Source: Polaromonas sp. JS666
GTDB taxonomy: Bacteria > Pseudomonadota > Gammaproteobacteria > Burkholderiales > Burkholderiaceae_C
DNA length: 64,000 nt
Reading direction: 5' to 3'
Assembly: GCF_900103405.1 (NCBI RefSeq)
Contig: NZ_FNHX01000003.1
Location: 434,001 to 498,000 of the forward strand
Each line of letters starts with the position of its first letter. Within the stretch, counting starts at the first letter, position 1. The position numbers were made by a program, and so were the translations under genes. This document shows positions 1 through 7,959 of this stretch, piece after piece. The notes under the pieces were generated by a model that was not told the DNA's origin, searched no databases, and was given only the letters and a program-made list of their open reading frames with translations.

Positions 1-1137
1 GGTGGCTTCGGCAATGCAGTGGCCCGCCATCACCGTGTAGCTGCTGTTGCGCGCCACCGCGCTGTGGCGCACGTCGGCCACGGTGACCTGGGCGCCGGCC
101 TTGGCCAGGCTTTCGGCGCAGTCGTGGATCAGGTCGCTGGTGCCGCAGATCACCACGCGCTGGCCGACACGCACGCCGTAGCGATGCAAAAAGGTCTGGC
201 CGGCGGAAACCGTCATCACGCCCGGCAGGTCGTTGTTGCCGAACACCAGGGGGCGCTCGATGGCGCCCGTGGCCAGGACCACCTGGTGCGCGCGTATCTT
301 GTGCATGCGGTGGCGCGGCAGGTGGGCCTGGCGCTGCCCGGGCGCGATGTGGTCTTGCAGCAGCTCCACGGCCTGCACCAGGTTCTGTTCATACATGCCG
401 AAGGCGGTGGTGCGCACCAGGACCGTCACATGCGGCATCTCGGCCAGGGCGGCCTGCACCGAGCGGATGTAGGCCTCGCTGCTGCGGCCGTCGATCTGGG
501 CGTTGGGGTCGGACAGCAGCCAGCCGCCGAGTTCGTTCTGCTCGTCCAGCAGCAGGGTCTTGAGCCCGGCGCGGCCGGCTTGCAGCGCGGCCAGCAGGCC
601 GCAGGCGCCGCCGCCGACGACCAGCACGTCCACGTGGTGGTGCAGGTGGTCGTAGTCCTCGGGATCGGGTTCGGCCGGCGCGTCGCCGAAGCCGGCGAAC
701 TTGCGGATCACGGTTTCATACAGCGGCCAGAACTTTTGCGGCCACTTGAAGGTCTTGCTGTAAAAACCGGCCGGCATGAAGCGCGAGCCCTGGCCCAGCA
801 CCGACTTCAAGTCGAAGTCCAGCGAGGGCCAGCCCGAGGTGGAGCGGGCGCTCAGGCCTTCATAAAGCTCGGCCTGGGTGGCCTTGACGTTGGGCGTGGT
901 CAGCGCGCCCGTGCCCAGCTGCACCAGCGCGTTCGGCTCTTCCGCGCCCGCGCCTATGATGCCGCGGGGACGGCCGTACTTGAAGCTGCGCGCCATGCGG
1001 CGCACGCCGTGGGCCAGCAAGGCGGAGGCCAGCGTGTCGCCGGGGTGGCCGGTGTAGTCGCGGCCGTCAAAGCTGAAGTTGACCGTGCGCGTGCTGTCGA
1101 TGCGCGTGCCGGCCTGGGGAACCCTGGAGCCGCTCAT
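1..1137 (-). CDS. soxA: Sarcosine oxidase alpha subunit, N-terminal part (cut by window edge)
   Basis: Large subunit of heterotetrameric sarcosine oxidase, which demethylates sarcosine to glycine, delivers the one-carbon unit to tetrahydrofolate and makes H2O2. The first 379 codons are present; the family is about 1000 residues, so the rest lies left of the window. Visible are the family's N-terminal segment with SFKYGRPRG (residues 51-59) and a dinucleotide-binding glycine motif, VLVVGGGACGLLAA (about 168-181). The ATG overlaps the soxD stop as ATGA, so the order soxB-soxD-soxA with tight coupling fixes both the start and the assignment. A gamma subunit (soxG) would be expected further left but cannot be seen. 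Confidence 0.93.
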   Translation of the reverse strand, partial: MSGSRVPQAGTRIDSTRTVNFSFDGRDYTGHPGDTLASALLAHGVRRMARSFKYGRPRGIIGAGAEEPNALVQLGTGALTTPNVKATQAELYEGLSARSTSGWPSLDFDLKSVLGQGSRFMPAGFYSKTFKWPQKFWPLYETVIRKFAGFGDAPAEPDPEDYDHLHHHVDVLVVGGGACGLLAALQAGRAGLKTLLLDEQNELGGWLLSDPNAQIDGRSSEAYIRSVQAALAEMPHVTVLVRTTAFGMYEQNLVQAVELLQDHIAPGQRQAHLPRHRMHKIRAHQVVLATGAIERPLVFGNNDLPGVMTVSAGQTFLHRYGVRVGQRVVICGTSDLIHDCAESLAKAGAQVTVADVRHSAVARNSSYTVMAGHCIAEAT

Positions 1138-1442
1138 TTCGTTTGCTCCTTGGCCATGTCGGCCAGAAACAAGGCCTTGCCTTCGGCCAGGGTCCAGGTG
1201 CCGGCGATTTCATAGCTGGCGGTGTTGCGCTTCACGGCAAATACCTTGCGGCAGGCCGCGGTGTGCTGCCATTGCTCCCAGAACCAGCCCTTGGTGTTCC
1301 TGCGCATAAAAACATAGTCGCCCCAGGTGGCGTCGTCCACAGCCTCGGGCTGGAGCGGGCGGGGGATATAGGCTTCACCGGCGTTGCTGAACTCTTCTTC
1401 GTCCCGCGTTTCGCCGCAGTGGGGGCAGTGCAATAAAAACAT
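1134..1442 (-). CDS. soxD: Sarcosine oxidase delta subunit
   Basis: Small (102 residues) zinc-binding subunit of heterotetrameric sarcosine oxidase. It opens with MFLLHCPHCGETRDEEEF, whose CxxC pair is the family's zinc site, and carries the typical WFWEQWQHTAACRKVF stretch in the middle. The start at 1442 was chosen because this is where family similarity begins and it lies one base after the soxB stop; an upstream extension would run back into soxB. The stop overlaps the soxA start (ATGA). Delta subunits of this family are usually near 100 residues, so the length fits. Confidence 0.95.
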   Translation of the reverse strand: MFLLHCPHCGETRDEEEFSNAGEAYIPRPLQPEAVDDATWGDYVFMRRNTKGWFWEQWQHTAACRKVFAVKRNTASYEIAGTWTLAEGKALFLADMAKEQTK

Positions 1443-1443
1443 A

Positions 1444-2703
1444 TCAGTGGGCGACGCCTGCGGCGCCGTGTTCGTCGATGAGGTGGCCGGTGTGGAAGCG
1501 GTCCACGGTGAAGGATCTGGCGAGCGCATTGGGTTCGCCCTGGGCCAGCATGTCGGCAAAGACATGGCCCGAACCCGGCGTGGCCTTGAAGCCGCCGGTG
1601 CCCCAGCCGCAGTTGAAGAACAGGCCTTGGACTGCCGTCTTGGAAATGATCGGGCAGGCGTCGGGCGTCACGTCCACAATGCCGCCCCATTGGCGGTTCA
1701 TGCGCACGCGGGAGAACTGGGGGAACAGCTCGATGATGGCGGCCGCCGTGTGCTCGATCACGTGCGGGCTGCCGCGCTGGCCGTAGCCCAGGTAGCTGTC
1801 GATGCCGGCGCCTATCACCAGCTCGCCCTTGTCCGACTGGCTCAGGTAGCCGTGGACCGCGTTGGACATGATCACGGTGTCGATCACGCGCTGCATCGAT
1901 TCGGACACAAAGGCCTGCAGCGGATGGCTTTCGAGCGGCATGCGCAGGCCGGCCATTTTGGCCAGCACCGATGAATGGCCGGCGGCCACGCAGCCCACAC
2001 GGTCGGTTTTCACCATGCCCAGGTTGGTTTGCAGGCCGCGGATCTTGCCGCCGGAGATGTCCATGCCGGTGACTTCGCAGCCCTCGATCAGGTCCACGCC
2101 CAGGCGGCTGGCGGCACGGGCAAAACCGCGCGCCACGGCGTCGTGGTGGGCGATGCCGGCGCGCGGCTGCCAGCTGGCGCCCAGCACCGGGTAGCGGCGG
2201 CTGCGGCTGCAGTCCAGCTGGGGAATCTTTTCCTTCACTTCCCGCGCGTTCAGCACATGGGCGTCTATGCCTTGCAGCGCATTGGCGTTGACCCGGCGCT
2301 CGATATCGCGCATGTCCTGCAGGGTGTGGCCCAGGTTGAACACGCCGCGCTGGCTGAACATCACGTTGAAGTTCAGGTCTTCGGTCAGGCCTTCCCACAG
2401 CTTGAGCGAGTGCTCATAGATCGCCGCCGACTCGTCCCACAGGTAGTTGGAGCGCACGATGGTGGTGTTGCGCGCGGTGTTGCCGCCGCCCAGGTAGCCC
2501 TTTTCCAGCACCGCGATGCGCCCGACCTGGGGATGGTTTTTGGCCAGGTAATAGGCCGTGGCCAGGCCGTGCCCGCCGCCGCCGACGATCACCACGTCGT
2601 AGGACGGCTTCAAGGCCACCCGTTCCCAGGCGGGTTCCCAGGTCTGGTGGTTTTTGAAGCCATGCTTGAGCAGGCTCCAGAGAGAGTAGTTTTGGCCGCG
2701 CAT
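1444..2703 (-). CDS. soxB: Sarcosine oxidase beta subunit
   Basis: FAD/FMN-binding subunit (419 residues) where sarcosine is oxidised. After an N-terminal [17 protein letters not shown] stretch it has the Rossmann motif [20 protein letters not shown] (about 36-55), then [16 protein letters not shown], the region of the covalent flavin site in this family. Near the C-terminus [16 protein letters not shown] is the second flavin-binding stretch of the DAO fold. Length matches known SoxB proteins (about 410-420). First gene of the minus-strand operon soxB-soxD-soxA. No gene for glycine cleavage or serine hydroxymethyltransferase is visible in the window. Confidence 0.95.
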   Translation of the reverse strand: MRGQNYSLWSLLKHGFKNHQTWEPAWERVALKPSYDVVIVGGGGHGLATAYYLAKNHPQVGRIAVLEKGYLGGGNTARNTTIVRSNYLWDESAAIYEHSLKLWEGLTEDLNFNVMFSQRGVFNLGHTLQDMRDIERRVNANALQGIDAHVLNAREVKEKIPQLDCSRSRRYPVLGASWQPRAGIAHHDAVARGFARAASRLGVDLIEGCEVTGMDISGGKIRGLQTNLGMVKTDRVGCVAAGHSSVLAKMAGLRMPLESHPLQAFVSESMQRVIDTVIMSNAVHGYLSQSDKGELVIGAGIDSYLGYGQRGSPHVIEHTAAAIIELFPQFSRVRMNRQWGGIVDVTPDACPIISKTAVQGLFFNCGWGTGGFKATPGSGHVFADMLAQGEPNALARSFTVDRFHTGHLIDEHGAAGVAH

Positions 2704-3021
2704 AGTCGCTTGTGGGGAGGTCCAATGAATCTGCGCTCATTGTTGGATTTCCCAGATGCGCGAACTTGCGCCCGGCAGACGCACACTTGTTCAAATCCGA
2801 CATGGTGTCGGGTCTGGTTATCCCTGGGAGGTAGCGGGCAAGGCCGGCGAATACTTGGAAATGGGTCTGTGGCCGCGCGTGCCCTCTTCGGGTCACAGCC
2901 GGCCGGAATAGGCTCAAGGCTACGTCGGTACGGTGATCTGAGGGGAATGGCGTTGCCGCCGGCCCGGGGTGTCCGCGTGATTCCTGCTCGCGTCCGGTCG
3001 GCCGGGCTGGAAGGGGGGCCG
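2704..3021 (-). other. Intergenic leader upstream of soxB, no gene seen
   Basis: About 320 bases between soxB and the duplicated tRNA fragment. I see no convincing open frame, no tRNA and no riboswitch I recognise. The sox promoter and 5' leader should lie here on the minus strand, but no hexamer pair stands out. Confidence 0.5.
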
Positions 3022-3054
3022 AGGTCTTGGTACCACCAACAGGAATCGAGCCTG
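3022..3054 (-). repeat. Partial duplicate of tRNA-Arg 3' end (att-like direct repeat)
   Basis: Positions 3028-3049 match 3900-3921 at all 22 bases, and over 3022-3054 versus 3894-3926 only two bases differ. The copy covers the CCA end, the acceptor 3' strand and the T-arm of the tRNA-Arg gene, but lacks anticodon and D arms, so it is not a tRNA. Same orientation, offset 872 bp. A tRNA 3' end repeated on the far side of a short foreign-looking segment is the usual footprint of site-specific integration (attL/attR). Confidence 0.85.
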
Positions 3055-3089
3055 CGCTGAGTGACGGCTACTCGATGGAAGGGTTGGGC

Positions 3090-3803
3090 CTACCTCTTCG
3101 CGCGAAGATCACGTATGTAGGCCAGTTCATTTAGCGCGACTTTGTTGGCTGGCTCGATTTTGAGAGAGTCGTTAAACACAGCTTCAGCCTCATCCAACTT
3201 ACTGAGCTCGATCAGTGCGAAGCCTATACCGCGAAGCGCCGCGGCTTGAAATGGCCGCTGAGACTGATATCGAGTGGAAAGCGAGAGGGCCTTCTTATAC
3301 GCAGCCAGTGCGTTTTCTGGTTGGCCTAGCTGGTTCAGGATGTAACCTCTCTCCGCTGCTGTGCCGGCCGAAGCGGGTGCGATTTTTTCGATGGTTGCCA
3401 AGATCGAAAGCGCCGTCGGGAACTCTCGTTTATCTGCTGCGATGAATGCCTTCATCTGAAGGGTCTCTTTGTAGCCCCAATCGATCCATTCAAATTGCTC
3501 GGGTGCGCTTTGTTTGAACTCCAGATATTCTTCCTTTGACTGGAAGGAGTATTGGCGCATCTTGCGATCGAAAGATGCTTCAAATTTCTCTTGGAGCTCA
3601 ATGGCCTTCCGTTCGGCATCTGATAGACGTTTTGCCCGAACCAGTGCAACCAGATCATTGACTTGGTCGCGCAACTGCGAGCCCTTTGCACTATGCGCAA
3701 ACCCCTGAAATGGAGTAGCCACCGTCTCTCCGACCTTTTGAGCTTGTGCGACGGGCAATACGGCACAAATGGTCAGTGCGACGAGTACGAGTTGGCGCTT
3801 CAT
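3090..3803 (-). CDS. Exported TPR-repeat protein of unknown function
   Basis: 237 residues. It begins with a signal peptide, MKRQLVLVALTICAVLPVAQAQ, predicting export to the periplasm. The C-terminal half has helical TPR-like repeats, such as AAERGYILNQLGQPENALAAYKK and IELSKLDEAEAVFNDSLKIE, which usually mediate protein-protein contact. The middle (EEYLEFKQSAPEQFEWIDWG) is not recognised. ATG at 3803 has GGGAG a few bases upstream; a longer frame starting with TTG at 3911 would run through the tRNA gene and was discarded. Base composition is strikingly lower in G+C than the neighbours (27 of 60 bases in 3541-3600). It is the only gene between the tRNA-Arg gene and the duplicated tRNA 3' end, suggesting acquisition with the att-like repeat. 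Function unknown. Confidence 0.8.
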   Translation of the reverse strand: MKRQLVLVALTICAVLPVAQAQKVGETVATPFQGFAHSAKGSQLRDQVNDLVALVRAKRLSDAERKAIELQEKFEASFDRKMRQYSFQSKEEYLEFKQSAPEQFEWIDWGYKETLQMKAFIAADKREFPTALSILATIEKIAPASAGTAAERGYILNQLGQPENALAAYKKALSLSTRYQSQRPFQAAALRGIGFALIELSKLDEAEAVFNDSLKIEPANKVALNELAYIRDLRAKR

Positions 3804-3899
3804 TGGAGACTCCCGGGCGGTTGCCAGATTTGCATGGGGAATATTGGTGAAATAAGCAGAATATGCTTGGCTTGCCAGCCTTAAGAACCTGCAAGGTCC

Positions 3900-3974
3900 T
3901 GGTACCACCAACAGGAATCGAACCTGTATCTAGCGCTTAGGAGGCACTCGTTCTATCCATTGAACTATGGCGGC
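3900..3974 (-). tRNA. tRNA-Arg (anticodon CCU)
   Basis: 75 nt including encoded CCA. Reading the minus strand: acceptor GCCGCCA pairs with TGGTGGT (two G-T pairs), D stem GTTC/GAAC, anticodon stem AGTGC/GCGCT with loop CTCCTAA giving anticodon CCT (reads AGG), T stem ACAGG/CCTGT with loop TTCGATT, discriminator A. Its 3' end is duplicated at 3028-3054. Confidence 0.97.
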
Positions 3975-4041
3975 ACTTCTCGGGGAGAAGCCGTGATTGT
4001 ATTCGGTGGCGGGAGCCAGTTCCGGGCCACCGGAACCGGCC

Positions 4042-7000
4042 TTAGTCGTAGGGCACGGTGAAGATCAAATCCACCGCGCTTTGCTGGCCGGCCTGGGCGC
4101 GCACGGTGAAGCGTTGCGACAGGTCGTAGAACACGTACAGGGTGCCAAGTGCGCCCGAGATGGTGCGCTCGTAAGCCGCGTAAAAATTGCGCGAAAACCG
4201 TTTGCCCAGGGTCAGGGCGCTTTCGGTGGTGCTGCCGTCGGTGTTGCTGGATGCGCCGCGGTAAGACAGCTCATCGAGGCCCAGCGAGGCGGCCAAGCCG
4301 CCCGACATGCCGCCTCCGCCTTTGCTGCCCAGCAGGGCCAGGGCCGCCTGTTGCAGCATGGCGGCCTCGGCGCCGCCGGATGCGGAGGAGCGCCCCACCA
4401 CCAGCCAGGAGAGTTTTTCGGCGTCGGGCAGTTCGGGCTGGGCATACAGGCGCACGCGCGGCAGCAAGGCGGTGCCGGTGATCTGTACGCCCACACGCTG
4501 CGTGAGGTTGGGGCGTATGGCCAGGATGTCGAGAGCCGGGTTGTCGATGGGGCCGGTAAAGCGCAGCATGCCTTGCTCCACGTCCAGGCGCTGGCCGTAG
4601 GCGCGGTACTGGCCGCCTGCCGTGTTGATGGTGCCGTTGAGCCGGGGCTCGCGCAGGTTGTCGCCGCTCAGCGCCAGGGTGCCGCGCACGCGTGTGTCTA
4701 TGCCCTTGCCCTGGATGCGGAAGTCGCGGCCCAGGTCGAGTTCCACGGCCAGCTTGACGGGACGCGCGTCGCGGTCGGTGGTGTCGGCGCTGGTCTGCGC
4801 GGGGGCCTTCTGGCCGGCCGCCGCGCCGCGTGTGCTGCGCACCACCACGTCGTCGCCCAGCTGGGGCGTGCCTTCGTCGGGCAGGATGATGCGGGCCTGG
4901 TCGACCAGCAGCTTGCCGGTGAGTTCGCTTTGGACACCCTTGAGGCCGGCCTGGATGTCGCCGGAGACGGTGATCTGCCGGTCTGTGCGTATGCTGGCGC
5001 GCAGGCGCTCGATTTTCGCGCTGAGTTGCACCTGCGGCTTGCCGTCGACCCAGCCGGCTTCGCCCTGCGCCGTGAGTATGCCGCCCGTGCCCTTGTCGCC
5101 CGCGCCTTGCAGCGTGAACTCGTTGATGCGCATGCGGGTGCCGTCGAGTTTGGCGCGCAGCCGGCCGTTGCCGAATTCAATGCCGTCGACCACCGAGCGC
5201 AGCGCCAGGTCATCGGCCTGCAAATCGCCGGCCAGTTGCGGCGCGGCGCGTGTGCCGCTGATGGCGACGTCGGCGCCCAGCGAGCCACGCAGCCGCCAGC
5301 CGGGCGGCGCCAGCACCGACCACACGCCTATGCGCGGCAGCTGTGCGCGCAGCTGGCCGGCCAGGGGCGCATCCGCGGGCCAGAGCCAGCCGCCGCCGGC
5401 CGCGGCGGGCGCGCGCGCCAGGCGTGTGCGCAGCTGGCCCTCGGCCGTGCCGGCGCGCTCGCTGTCCCAACGCAGGGCCAGGGTGACGGCTTCGCCTTCG
5501 CTTTGCAAGGAGAGCCGCGCTTCCTTGACGCCGGCCGCGACGCGCGCCGAGGTGCCTTGCGCGGTTTCGGCCTGTACCGTGATGTCGCCGCTGCTGCGCG
5601 CGAGGCTGGCTTTGAGGCGCAGGGTATCGCCCAGCGTGGCGTCCCAGTCGCCGTCCAGCAGCAGGGTGCCGCCCAGGCCGGCGCCGGCCATTTGCGGGCC
5701 GGCGAACAGTTCTATCCAGGCCAGGGGCAGGCCGCTGAGTTTGCCGGCGGTGACAAGTTCGCGGCCCGGCCGCCAGCGCAGCGGCTGCCAGGCGAGTGTG
5801 GCCTGCGAGGGGGTGGAGGCGCCCGAAGCGCCCGAAGCACCCGAAGCCGGTGCGATCAGCAGCGCCTCGCCGGCGCCGCTTTCAAACGCGCCGCCGTTGC
5901 GCGCGGGTGTCCATTTGAGCGGCACGCCGCCGCGCGTCTTGAGCTGCCAGGCGCCTGTGCCGAGCGCGGGGTCTTGCACGCCGAGGCTCAGTTGCTGCAT
6001 CAGGCCTTGCCAGGGCGATTCGGCCAGCGGCGTGCTGCGCGCCGCACCACCTCGCCCGCCCTGGGCCGCGAGCTGCAATGTGTAGCGGCGCGTGCCGGCT
6101 TCCAGGCGGCCCTGGGCGTTGAGCTGGGCCTGGCTCAGGCGGCCCGAGAGGGTGGCCTGCAAGGCGCGGACCTTGAAGGCCTCGGTATCCGCCGCGGCCA
6201 TGCGCCAGTCGAGGGATGGCAGCTCCAGCCGCGCCTGCAGGTCCGGGTCCTGCCAGCCGCCTTGCCAGCTCGCCTGCAGCTCGGCGCTGCCGGTGGCCGC
6301 GGCGGATTTCAGCGCGCCTGGCATGCCGGGCAGCTTTTGCAGCCAGCGCAGGGCTTGGGCCATGTCGCGGCCGCGCAGGCTCAATTCGCCTTTGCCGCTG
6401 GCGGGACGCAGCTCGCCTTGCACCTGCGCGTCCAGTCCGGGCGCGCTGAGCACCAGCTTGCCTTTGCCGGCTTGCGCTGCGGGTTGGGCCTCAAGGTTTC
6501 CGTTCAGTTCAGCATCGTCGCTGCGCACGCGCAGGGCCGAGAGTAGCAGGGTGCCGCCGGCTTGCTCGCCATTCCAGCTGCCGGTGGCGCTGGCGTCGCG
6601 CAGCCGCAGCGCGCCCAGGGGGTTGTTCTTCGCGGCCGCATCGTTGCGCGCCGCCTGCAGGTTGGCCTCAAACGCAATGGCGGTGCCTTGGCTGTGGGCC
6701 TGGGCCTTGCCGTCCAGCGGCAGCGGCGCGAGCTGGCTGTGCAAGAGGGCGGGGTTGACCTGTTGCAGGCTGGCCTGCATTTTCCAGGCGGGGGTTTTGG
6801 CGCTGGCGGGCGAGGCAGGCGCATCGGCCCATTCACCGCTGGCCAGCAGTTCGCCGCCGCCCAGCCTGGCCTTGAGTGTGCGCACCAGGGCCGCGCCGCC
6901 GCGCCATTCGCCCTGGGCGTCTAGGCGCTCCAGCGGCAGCTTGTGCTGGTCCCAGGGGCCGGGCTGGCTGTTGCTGAGCTGCAGCTGCAGGCCCCATGCG

Positions 7001-7959
7001 GAAGCGGATGACACCGGCGCGCTGTCCGCCGGCCGCACGCTGGCGCTGCCTGTGAGCTGGGTTTGCGGGCCGTCAGGCCAGAAGGCGGCGACGTCGAGGT
7101 CGCGAAATGTCGCATCGGCCTGCGGCAGTGGTTGCGCGGCCCAGGGCATGACACGGGCCGTGGCATTGGCTTGGGGACGCGGCTGGTTTTTTTGCGCGGC
7201 GGCATTCTGCATCTGCAGCTCGGCCTTGAGCAGCAGTTCGGTGAGTGGGCCGCTGGCTGTTGCCTTGAAGGCCAGTGGCACCCTGGTCTTGCCGCCGGGC
7301 AGGGCTGCATCGAGCGCGCCGTTAAGGCTGGCATCAAGCTGCAGCTTGCCGTGCGCGGCCAACGTGGCCTTGCCGCTGTAACGGCCTTGCGCGACCTGCG
7401 CGCCCAGCAGTTCAAGCTGGTGCGAGAAGCCGTTGAAAGAATAATTTCCGCGTAGGCCCGATGCGGAAAATTCCGCGCCGCCATGCCACTGAAATTGCCC
7501 GACGGAAAAGCCTTCGAGCAGCACCGGCAGCGGCAGCCCGAGCGCCGAGGGCGGCACCGAGGGCTCGGTGGAGGGCGGGCGCTGGTCGTCGACCCGCACG
7601 CTGGCGGCCGCCAGGCGGTTGACCTTGAGTGTGCCCTGCAGCAGCGACCAGGGTTGCCAGGCCAGCGTGAGCTCGCGCAGGTCCACACGCAAGCCGTTTT
7701 GTTGCCAGACCAGTTGCTCAATGCGGCCGCCGGCGCGCAAGGAGCCTGTGACGCCTTCGGCGCTCAGCGGCTGCGAGCGCGCGATCCAGCCCAGCGCGGT
7801 GGCCAGCGAGCCATCGGTGCCGGCCCACCACCAGGCGCCGCCCGTCGCGGCGACGGCCAGGGCCACGACGCTGCCCGCGGCCCAGGCCGCGGCGCGCAGC
7901 CGGCGCCGCGGCGGGCGCGAGGGCGATTCGGCTTGGGTGGGTGTGGTGGAGGTATCCAT
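4042..7959 (-). CDS. tamB: TamB-like translocation and assembly module protein
   Basis: Inner-membrane anchored, periplasm-spanning protein of 1305 residues that works with the Omp85 protein TamA; the TamB/AsmA-like family is tied to outer-membrane protein assembly and phospholipid transport. After a basic cytoplasmic start (RPPRRRLR) there is one membrane anchor (AAAWAAGSVVALAVAATGGAWWWAG, broken here as AAAWAAGSVV and ALAVAATGGAWWW), then a very long repetitive beta-rich body and the TamB C-terminal domain, including LNGTINTAGGQYRAYGQRL and the ending VDLIFTVPYD. The ATG at 7959 overlaps the tamA stop (ATGA), so it is translationally coupled. The length is close to the roughly 1260 residues of Escherichia coli TamB. 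A long antisense frame over this gene is a composition artefact. Confidence 0.92.
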   Translation of the reverse strand: MDTSTTPTQAESPSRPPRRRLRAAAWAAGSVVALAVAATGGAWWWAGTDGSLATALGWIARSQPLSAEGVTGSLRAGGRIEQLVWQQNGLRVDLRELTLAWQPWSLLQGTLKVNRLAAASVRVDDQRPPSTEPSVPPSALGLPLPVLLEGFSVGQFQWHGGAEFSASGLRGNYSFNGFSHQLELLGAQVAQGRYSGKATLAAHGKLQLDASLNGALDAALPGGKTRVPLAFKATASGPLTELLLKAELQMQNAAAQKNQPRPQANATARVMPWAAQPLPQADATFRDLDVAAFWPDGPQTQLTGSASVRPADSAPVSSASAWGLQLQLSNSQPGPWDQHKLPLERLDAQGEWRGGAALVRTLKARLGGGELLASGEWADAPASPASAKTPAWKMQASLQQVNPALLHSQLAPLPLDGKAQAHSQGTAIAFEANLQAARNDAAAKNNPLGALRLRDASATGSWNGEQAGGTLLLSALRVRSDDAELNGNLEAQPAAQAGKGKLVLSAPGLDAQVQGELRPASGKGELSLRGRDMAQALRWLQKLPGMPGALKSAAATGSAELQASWQGGWQDPDLQARLELPSLDWRMAAADTEAFKVRALQATLSGRLSQAQLNAQGRLEAGTRRYTLQLAAQGGRGGAARSTPLAESPWQGLMQQLSLGVQDPALGTGAWQLKTRGGVPLKWTPARNGGAFESGAGEALLIAPASGASGASGASTPSQATLAWQPLRWRPGRELVTAGKLSGLPLAWIELFAGPQMAGAGLGGTLLLDGDWDATLGDTLRLKASLARSSGDITVQAETAQGTSARVAAGVKEARLSLQSEGEAVTLALRWDSERAGTAEGQLRTRLARAPAAAGGGWLWPADAPLAGQLRAQLPRIGVWSVLAPPGWRLRGSLGADVAISGTRAAPQLAGDLQADDLALRSVVDGIEFGNGRLRAKLDGTRMRINEFTLQGAGDKGTGGILTAQGEAGWVDGKPQVQLSAKIERLRASIRTDRQITVSGDIQAGLKGVQSELTGKLLVDQARIILPDEGTPQLGDDVVVRSTRGAAAGQKAPAQTSADTTDRDARPVKLAVELDLGRDFRIQGKGIDTRVRGTLALSGDNLREPRLNGTINTAGGQYRAYGQRLDVEQGMLRFTGPIDNPALDILAIRPNLTQRVGVQITGTALLPRVRLYAQPELPDAEKLSWLVVGRSSASGGAEAAMLQQAALALLGSKGGGGMSGGLAASLGLDELSYRGASSNTDGSTTESALTLGKRFSRNFYAAYERTISGALGTLYVFYDLSQRFTVRAQAGQQSAVDLIFTVPYD

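Noticed and set aside
2704-3021. Riboswitch (glycine or THF type) upstream of soxB
   Set aside because: No recognisable aptamer core or tandem arrangement could be found by eye.
3028-3054. Second tRNA-Arg gene
   Set aside because: Only the CCA end, acceptor 3' strand and part of the T-arm are present; D and anticodon arms are missing, so it is a duplicated fragment.
3804-3911. N-terminal extension of the TPR protein from TTG 3911
   Set aside because: It would overlap the tRNA-Arg gene, and the ATG at 3803 starts a clean signal peptide with a ribosome site.
3997-6546. Long open frame (849 codons) on the plus strand
   Set aside because: It is antisense to tamB, has low-complexity Ala/Gly/Arg/Gln composition and no domain; a product of high GC content.
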